Origin: JALHVH01 sp964585685
GTDB lineage: Bacteria > Acidobacteriota > Aminicenantia > Aminicenantales > Saccharicenantaceae
DNA length: 64,000 nt
NCBI GenBank assembly: GCA_964585685.1
Contig: CAZPEP010000015.1
Coordinates: forward strand, 32,761-96,760
Direction: 5' to 3'
The notes below the pieces were generated by a model. It was given only the letters and a program-made list of their open reading frames with translations. It was not told the origin of the DNA and ran no database searches. How positions within the stretch are numbered: position 1 is the stretch's first letter; each line of letters begins with the position of its first letter. A program made the translations under genes and the position numbers. Shown piece by piece: positions 58,694 to 64,000 of this stretch.

Positions 58694-60610
58694 ATGAAAC
58701 GGAGCGTCACCGCCGAGAGGCTCAAGGAGACCGAGGAAAAGTTCGCCCTTGTCGCCCGGGCGACGGGACAGCTCATCTACGATTACGACATCGGTTCGGG
58801 CCGGATCGAATGGGGGGGGGCCGTCGAAGAGGTCACCGGGTTCACCCCGGAGGCGTTCCCGTCGGGCGTCGGGGACTGGGAAGACATGATCCACCCCGAC
58901 GACCGGGCTCCGACCGTCAGGATCCTCGCCGCTGCCCGGAGGAAGGGCGACCGCTTCCAGGCAGAGTACCGGTTCCGGAGGCGTGACGGGGGATATCGGC
59001 GCATTCGCGATGTGGGCATTTTCGTCAGAGGGAAGGGCGGTCGGGTCACGAGGATGCTGGGGACGATGACCGACGTCACGGAGCGGCATAGGGGCGAGGA
59101 GGCCCTCGAAAGCTCGTTATCCCTTCTCAAGGCCACGCTGGAATCTACTGCCGACGGCATCCTGGTCGTGGACCGGGCGGGCAAGATCCAGACGACGAAC
59201 CAGAAGTTCATAGACATGTGGAGAATCCCGCCGGCCGTGGCCGCCACCGGGAACGACGCACCCCTGCTCGAACATGTTCTCTCCCAGCTCAAGGACCCCG
59301 AAGCGTTCCTGGCCAAGGTAAAGTGGCTGTACGCCCACCCTTCGAAGGAAAACTTTGACGTCATCGCATTTAAGGACGGCCGTGTCTTCGAGCGGGCCTC
59401 TAAACCCCAGAGGATCAAGACGCGGATCATCGGCCGTGTTTGGGGCTTCCGGGACGTCACCAAGCGGAAGAGGGCGGAGGACATTCGCGCCGCCGTCTAC
59501 AGGATCTCGGAGATCGCTCAAACGGCCGAAAACCTCGGCGAGCTGTTCCGTTCCATCCACGAGATCGTCAGTAGCCTGATGCCGGCCCGTAACTTCTACA
59601 TCGCGATGTACGACGAAGAGACCCGGATGCTCAGCTTCCCCTATTACGTCGACGAGTTCGACCCCCCTCCCGGGCCCGAGCCCCTCGGCCGGGGCCTCAC
59701 AGACTACGTCCTCCGCAAAGGCAAGCCTCTGCTGGCGGACCCCGCGAAATTCCTCGAACTCGTGAAGGCTGGCGAAGTAGAACTCATCGGCGCGCCCTCG
59801 ATCGATTGGCTGGGCGTTCCGCTGAAGACACAAGACAGAACGATCGGGGCCATGGTCGTCCAGACATACACGGAGGGCGTCCGCTACAGGCCTGAGGACA
59901 TGGATATCCTGACGTACTTCTCCTCGCAGATCGCCGTGGCCATCGAGCGGAAGAGGGCCGAGGAGGCCCTGAAGATTTCCCTCCACGAGAAGGAGGTCCT
60001 GCTCAAGGAGATCCACCACCGGGTCAAGAACAACATGCAGGTCATCTCCTCCCTCCTCAGCCTCCAGTCCCGGCACCTCGAGGACTCCAAGGCCATCGGG
60101 ATGTTCAAGGAAAGCCAGCACCGCATCCGGTCGATGGCCCTCGTCCACGAGAAGCTCTACCAGTCCAAGGACCTATCGCGGATCGATTTCGGGCAGTACA
60201 TCCAGAACCTCGTCGTGTACCTCATCGACTCCTACCAGGTCGACTCCGGGCGCGTCCGGATGAAGGTCGACGTCAGGGACGCCGCCCTGGACATCAACAC
60301 GGCCATCCCCTGCGGCCTCATCGTCAACGAGCTGGTGACCAACGCCCTGAAATACGCTTTCCCCGGCGGGCGGAAGGGCGAGGTCCGCGTGAGCCTCCAC
60401 CCCGGGGCGGACGGCCGGTTCACCCTCACGGTCGGCGACAACGGTGTCGGATGGCCGAGGGGCGCCGACTTCCGCAAGACCGATACGTTGGGCATGCAGC
60501 TCGTAACCATGCTCGTCGACCAGCTCGACGGCGCCATCGAGCTCACCAGTAAGCCGGGGACCGTGTTCCGCATCTCCTTCCGGGAGCTCAAGTACAAGCC
60601 CCGGATCTGA
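58694..60610 (+). CDS. PAS-PAS-GAF histidine kinase (HisKA_2 type)
   Basis: 638 residues, no membrane segment. PAS domains at about 15-135 and 140-265, GAF at about 275-425 (PARNFYIAMYDEETRMLSFP). HisKA_2 phospho-acceptor in LLKEIHHRVKNNMQVISSL (about 440). ATPase with NELVTNALKYAF, VGDNGVGWP and LGMQLVTMLVDQL. A cytoplasmic sensor kinase. It lies between two response regulators whose receivers are close relatives, so it is the likely phosphodonor of both (inference). Confidence 0.93.
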   Translation: MKRSVTAERLKETEEKFALVARATGQLIYDYDIGSGRIEWGGAVEEVTGFTPEAFPSGVGDWEDMIHPDDRAPTVRILAAARRKGDRFQAEYRFRRRDGGYRRIRDVGIFVRGKGGRVTRMLGTMTDVTERHRGEEALESSLSLLKATLESTADGILVVDRAGKIQTTNQKFIDMWRIPPAVAATGNDAPLLEHVLSQLKDPEAFLAKVKWLYAHPSKENFDVIAFKDGRVFERASKPQRIKTRIIGRVWGFRDVTKRKRAEDIRAAVYRISEIAQTAENLGELFRSIHEIVSSLMPARNFYIAMYDEETRMLSFPYYVDEFDPPPGPEPLGRGLTDYVLRKGKPLLADPAKFLELVKAGEVELIGAPSIDWLGVPLKTQDRTIGAMVVQTYTEGVRYRPEDMDILTYFSSQIAVAIERKRAEEALKISLHEKEVLLKEIHHRVKNNMQVISSLLSLQSRHLEDSKAIGMFKESQHRIRSMALVHEKLYQSKDLSRIDFGQYIQNLVVYLIDSYQVDSGRVRMKVDVRDAALDINTAIPCGLIVNELVTNALKYAFPGGRKGEVRVSLHPGADGRFTLTVGDNGVGWPRGADFRKTDTLGMQLVTMLVDQLDGAIELTSKPGTVFRISFRELKYKPRI

Positions 60611-60703
60611 GCGAACGGCGGGCCGCGCCCGGCACGGGATATCGGGGTGGCTTTCGCGATCGCCGCAAAAGCGCTAGACTAGAATTAGGAGGCAAGGTCA
60701 GAG

Positions 60704-62056
60704 ATGTCGAAGATCAAGATCCTCGTGGTGGAAGATGAGAGCCTCGTCGCCCGTGACATCCAGAACATGCTCCGGAGTCTCGGATACGATGTGATGGACA
60801 TCGTCCCCAGCGGCGAGCTGGCCCTCCGGAAGGCGGCAGTGTCGGCCCCTGACCTCGTCCTGATGGACATCGTTCTCAAGGGCAATATCGACGGCATCGC
60901 CGCTGCCGAAAAGCTGTGGGAGGAGTATGGCATCCCCGTCATCTATCTGACCGCCTACGCCGACGACACGACGTTCGAGAGGGCCAAGCTGACCAAGCCC
61001 TTCGGCTACCTCCTCAAGCCCTTTGAAGAGCGTGAGCTGCAGACGGCCATCGAGATAGCCCTCTACAAGTCCAAGATGGAGATACGTCTCCGGGAGAGGG
61101 AGCAGTGGCTGTCGACCATCCTCAGGAGCATCGGGGACGGCATCATCGCCGCGGACGCCGGGGGGCGAATCGAGTTCATGAACCCGCTGGCCGAGCGGCT
61201 GACGGGCTGGCCCCTTGAGGAGGCCCTCGAAAGGCCCCTCGGCGAGGTCTTTGCCGCCGGGGCGGCAAGCCCGGATGGCAGGAAGGCGCCGGCGGCCAAG
61301 GGCGGCATCGGAGAAACGGCCAGCCTCGTGGCCGTCGAGGAGGTCCTCGCGTCCCGGAGCGGTGAGACGTTCCCCATCGAGCTGTCCTCAGCCCCCCTCA
61401 TCGAAGGGAAAAAGGGACCGCGGGGCAACGTGTACGTCTTCCGGGACATCTCCCGCCGGAAGGAGTCCGAGGACCGCCTGCGCCGCGCCTTGGAAGGGGT
61501 GGTCCAGGCCATGTCGGTCACGATCGAAATGCGGGACCCCTACACCGCGGGCCACCAGCGGCGGGTGAGCCGGCTGTCTGTCGCCATCGCCCGCGAAATG
61601 GGCCTGCCCGAACTACAGATCGAGGGAATCCGCATGGCCGGGGACATTCACGACATCGGCAAGATCTATGTCCCGGCCGAGATCCTGAGCAAGCCGGGCA
61701 AGCTCACGGACATCGAGTTCACGATCATCAAGACCCACCCCCAGGTCGGCTACGACATTCTGAAGAACGTCGAGTTTCCCTGGCCGATCGCCGACATCGT
61801 GGTCCAGCACCACGAGAGGCTCGACGGCGGCGGCTATCCCGCCGGGCTCAAGGGCGACGCCATCCTCCTCGAGGCCCGGATCATCATCGTCGCCGACGTT
61901 GTCGAGGCCATGTCCTCCCATCGTCCCTACCGACCTTCCCACGGTATCGGCAAGGCCATCGAGGAGATCACGCTCCACAAGGGGACCCTCTACGACACAG
62001 CCGTCGTTGAAGCCTGCCTCCGGCTGTTCAAGGAAAAAGGATTTTCATTGGAATAA
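60704..62056 (+). CDS. REC-PAS-HD-GYP cyclic-di-GMP phosphodiesterase
   Basis: 450 residues. Receiver 1-125, almost parallel to that of the GGDEF gene (Asp55, KPFGYLLKPFEERELQTAIE). PAS about 130-255. HD-GYP about 265-440 with HDIGK, HHERLDGGGYP and the metal-binding His set. It would hydrolyse cyclic-di-GMP. AGGAGGCAAGG lies before the ATG. The shared REC-PAS front end with the cyclase indicates duplication followed by output swap. Confidence 0.94.
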   Translation: MSKIKILVVEDESLVARDIQNMLRSLGYDVMDIVPSGELALRKAAVSAPDLVLMDIVLKGNIDGIAAAEKLWEEYGIPVIYLTAYADDTTFERAKLTKPFGYLLKPFEERELQTAIEIALYKSKMEIRLREREQWLSTILRSIGDGIIAADAGGRIEFMNPLAERLTGWPLEEALERPLGEVFAAGAASPDGRKAPAAKGGIGETASLVAVEEVLASRSGETFPIELSSAPLIEGKKGPRGNVYVFRDISRRKESEDRLRRALEGVVQAMSVTIEMRDPYTAGHQRRVSRLSVAIAREMGLPELQIEGIRMAGDIHDIGKIYVPAEILSKPGKLTDIEFTIIKTHPQVGYDILKNVEFPWPIADIVVQHHERLDGGGYPAGLKGDAILLEARIIIVADVVEAMSSHRPYRPSHGIGKAIEEITLHKGTLYDTAVVEACLRLFKEKGFSLE

Positions 62057-62493
62057 GGGGACCTTACTAGGTTCCAACACCACGTGCGGACTGGTTCACT
62101 GGCTCCGACGGGCCGGCCTCTCCCCCGGTCGGGTTTTTAACGCCGTTCCCTCGCCGTCATCTCCGGCGGTCTCGCAACTCGCAATTTGGCACTCAGGATT
62201 TCTTCTTGATCATGCCGCCATCGTGACGTTCTTGAAAGCCAGAAGCACGCTCAGACATACGGGCACGAATCTTCTCCGACCTTTGACGGAGACACGAACA
62301 TCAAGTCCCCCCTGAATTCCAAGAGGGGAAGGGGGATTAAGACTACCATGAAGCCGGACCGTGTCGCCGTTACCCTCCGAGATATCCCCTGCGTCCTTCG
62401 GGCAACGATGATTTATTGAAGGGCAGGTCTTAACTTTTAATACGGCCCTATGTTAGGCTTGGGGTGACGCCGATCATCGGGAGGAAATGCAAT
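62057..62493. other. Intergenic region with repeats
   Basis: AGGTCTTAAC (62426-62435) and GTTAAGACCT (62497-62506) form an inverted pair around the start of the next gene; the same motif occurs at 29308-29320. This motif is familiar from REP/RAYT-associated repeats. A short minus-strand reading (SERASGFQERHDGGMIKKKS, about 62197-62260) might be a gene remnant. Confidence 0.4.
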
Positions 62494-62757
62494 ATGTTAA
62501 GACCTAACCCCTTACCGTTCCTTGCCGTCATCCTATCCGTATTGGGCATCGCCGGATTCATATTCCTGTTCATCAGGGATTTCAACATTTATTGGCTCAT
62601 CCTGTCCCCGGTGATCTTCGTCGTCTACCAGTTCCCCGCCTTCGTCATGTTCTGGTTATATAAGAAGAAGCGAGACAGGCGAAGAAGGCAAGAGGAGCCG
62701 GACGAGATTGGCGGAACGGATTCGCAGGCGTCGATGACGGAAGAATATCCAAGATAA
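62494..62757 (+). CDS. Small membrane protein, unknown function
   Basis: 87 residues from the ATG at 62494 (GGGAGGA upstream). Two hydrophobic helices (LAVILSVLGIAGFIFLFI, then IYWLILSPVIFVVYQFPAFV), then a strongly basic and acidic tail (KKKRDRRRRQEEPDE). The positive cluster after the second helix predicts the tail to be cytoplasmic. The first codons fall within the repeat motif GTTAAGACCT. Confidence 0.6.
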   Translation: MLRPNPLPFLAVILSVLGIAGFIFLFIRDFNIYWLILSPVIFVVYQFPAFVMFWLYKKKRDRRRRQEEPDEIGGTDSQASMTEEYPR

Positions 62758-62853
62758 CGACGATGCGTCCAAGAATCTGCTTGGATTTCTTGATTCCCCC
62801 TACCCCCTTTAGAATTTAAAGGGGGCTCATGAGAAGGACCGCGTCGCCGGTTG

Positions 62854-62929
62854 TGGCGCCCCCGGCGGGATTCGAACCCGCGTTGCCGCCGTGAAAGGGC
62901 GATGTCCTGGGCCTCTAGACGACAGGGGC
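62854..62929 (-). tRNA. tRNA-Glu (TTC)
   Basis: 76 nt: acceptor GCCCCTG/CGGGGGC, anticodon loop CTTTCAC (TTC), T-loop GGTTCGAATCC, discriminator G with encoded CCA. Confidence 0.95.
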
Positions 62930-62937
62930 GGAGAAAA

Positions 62938-63009
62938 TGAGCCGTGCTGGACTCGAACCAGCGACACCCGACTTAAAAGGCCGGTGCTCTCCCTCTGAGC
63001 TAACGGCCC
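62938..63009 (-). tRNA. tRNA-Lys (TTT)
   Basis: 72 nt: acceptor GGGCCGT/ACGGCTC, anticodon loop CTTTTAA (TTT), T-loop GGTTCGAGTCC, discriminator A; CCA is not encoded, unlike the other three tRNAs. Eight bases from tRNA-Glu. Confidence 0.93.
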
Positions 63010-63081
63010 ACCTTAAGGGACGACTATTAATAGACGAATGTCCACAAAGAGTCAAGGGCCCCCGTAAGGGAACCGCCGGGC

Positions 63082-63774
63082 TCAGCCCATCGGCTCGAAC
63101 TTGACGATGACCCAACGCCCGTTGTGCTTCAGGCCAGCGGCCTCTTCCTTCAAGCTATAGCTGCGCATGAGCAACTTGTAGGACTTGTCGCCGCCGGACT
63201 TCTGGTGGACCTTGAGCTCGACTTCCTTGGCATGGACGTTCCCGGTCAGGTCGCGGATATTGGCCAGGTTCTTGGCGCCCAGAGAGAAGGCCGTGATCTC
63301 CTCTTCCCTCGCGGCGGCCGCCTTGGCGTCGTTATAGCCCTTCTGGAGGTCCTTGTGGAGGCCGAATTCCTGGTCGTACTTGGCCTGCATCTCGTCAACC
63401 TTCTTCTGGGCGGCCTGCTTGGCGGCCTTGGTCCTGGCGGTGTCCAGTTCTTCCTTGGCGACGTCAACGGCGTCCTTCGCGTCGATGGTCGGGCCGACGT
63501 GCTCTTCGAGCTTCTTCTTGAGCTCAGCTTCCTTCGCGCCTAATGCGGCGAGGACGGCCGGCTCGATCCTTGTGGGGCTCACGCTGACGATATCGAAGCC
63601 GGAGATCTCCATGGTAAGGGGCTCCAGCGCCATGGAGGACATGGTCGAGTTGTCGTTATACCGGACGGCGTTGAAATACTTTTTCAGAAGCCCTTCCTCG
63701 GGATTGGACGAACAGCTCTGGAGCGAGAAGGCGACGAGCACCAGGCCGATGACGATCAGACTCTTTCTTTTCAT
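63082..63774 (-). CDS. Lipoprotein with central coiled coil
   Basis: 230 residues from the ATG at 63774 (MKRKSLIVIGLVLVAFSLQS, lipid Cys at 21). Residues about 100-165 form a charged Ala/Lys/Glu coiled coil (AKEELDTARTKAAKQAAQKK). A beta-rich C-terminal domain ends GRWVIVKFEPMG. No family recognised. Likely inner- or outer-membrane anchored. Confidence 0.8.
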   Translation of the reverse strand: MKRKSLIVIGLVLVAFSLQSCSSNPEEGLLKKYFNAVRYNDNSTMSSMALEPLTMEISGFDIVSVSPTRIEPAVLAALGAKEAELKKKLEEHVGPTIDAKDAVDVAKEELDTARTKAAKQAAQKKVDEMQAKYDQEFGLHKDLQKGYNDAKAAAAREEEITAFSLGAKNLANIRDLTGNVHAKEVELKVHQKSGGDKSYKLLMRSYSLKEEAAGLKHNGRWVIVKFEPMG

Positions 63775-63880
63775 TATTCCTCCTCCCAAAAATTCGCGCT
63801 TACAGATGGCGTCTCCGATTTTAGCGTTATTCGGGACCGGAATGCAAGCCTTAAGATGGCCAGGAGTTCCCCCAAAAAGA

Positions 63881-64000
63881 TTATGGATCGAAAAGCGTTG
63901 GTTGGACAGGGAGAGGGTTTTGTAGCGCTAAGAGCTTCTTCAGTCCCTGGGTCTGGCTGTAGAGAAACTGTCGGATCCCGTCGGCCAGGGCGTAGAGGCG
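63881..64000 (-). CDS. 3' end of a gene running off the right edge
   Basis: Minus strand open from the edge to TAA at 63881-63883; the last residues read RLYALADGIRQFLYSQTQGL then KKLLALQNPLPVQPTLFDP. Only 39 codons are visible, too few to name. Confidence 0.5.
   Translation of the reverse strand, partial: RLYALADGIRQFLYSQTQGLKKLLALQNPLPVQPTLFDP

Overview
The window is about 62% G+C and densely coded on both strands. Gene content suggests an uncultured, probably heterotrophic, peptide-degrading Gram-negative-type bacterium. It has many secreted peptidases (M14, S9, M20, HExxH), a CBM9/DUF5916 outer-membrane-type protein, lipoproteins, and murA/murB. Candidatus Aminicenantes or a neighbouring Acidobacteriota-like lineage is my best guess; this is inference from gene content, not a database result.

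Layout. (1) 1-8.5 kb is a signalling locus. It holds the C-terminally truncated HExxH/beta-propeller peptidase at the left edge, an ECF sigma factor, and an anti-sigma-like membrane protein with about 81 tandem nine-residue repeats. A PrsW-family intramembrane protease is divergent from these, followed by an RsbW-like/cNMP/SpoIIE phosphatase and its STAS partner. This is the most unusual system in the window: sigma factor, repeat-bearing membrane anti-sigma and candidate site-1 protease, with back-to-back promoters. (2) 8.8-10.3 kb is a non-canonical Nramp-like transporter. (3) 10.4-13.4 kb is a lower-GC, probably transferred Fe-ADH plus aldehyde:ferredoxin oxidoreductase cassette. (4) 13.5-23 kb holds a DUF5916 protein with an apparent ATT start, an S9 peptidase, a GNAT-M20 fusion and an M14 carboxypeptidase. 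A degraded tRNA-Asp 3' fragment and an exact one flank the peptidase-rich segment. (5) 23.0-29.2 kb is an integrated element between 47-bp direct repeats at tRNA-Asp. It carries a fused Xis-like/tyrosine integrase, small hypothetical genes and a 59-residue Cys/Ser/Thr-rich peptide that looks like an orphan RiPP precursor. (6) 29.3-33.8 kb holds a serine beta-lactamase-family hydrolase, lemA-htpX and a eukaryote-like citrate synthase. (7) 34-41.1 kb holds homoserine dehydrogenase, two overlapping M14 genes (one with its zinc ligands lost) and a PLP sulfhydrylase. (8) 41.2-57.1 kb is housekeeping: murA, HIT, DUF2520, murB, TPR, ligA, DUF4388-DnaJ-TPR, a split amidase/NAD synthase pair, rsmI, a palindrome array, comF-dksA-like-rlmH-rsfS-nadD-obgE-rpmA-rplU and tRNA-Val. 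(9) 57.3-62.1 kb is a cyclic-di-GMP module (REC-PAS-GGDEF, PAS/GAF histidine kinase, REC-PAS-HD-GYP). (10) 62.5-64 kb holds a small membrane protein, tRNA-Glu, tRNA-Lys, a coiled-coil lipoprotein and a truncated gene.

How the parts fit together: homoserine dehydrogenase and the PLP enzyme belong to Met/Thr metabolism; nadD, the amidase and nadE cover late NAD synthesis; murA and murB serve peptidoglycan synthesis. Many genes have recognisable TTGACx / TATxxT-type promoters. Several -10 boxes lie so close to the ATG that the mRNA should be leaderless or nearly so.
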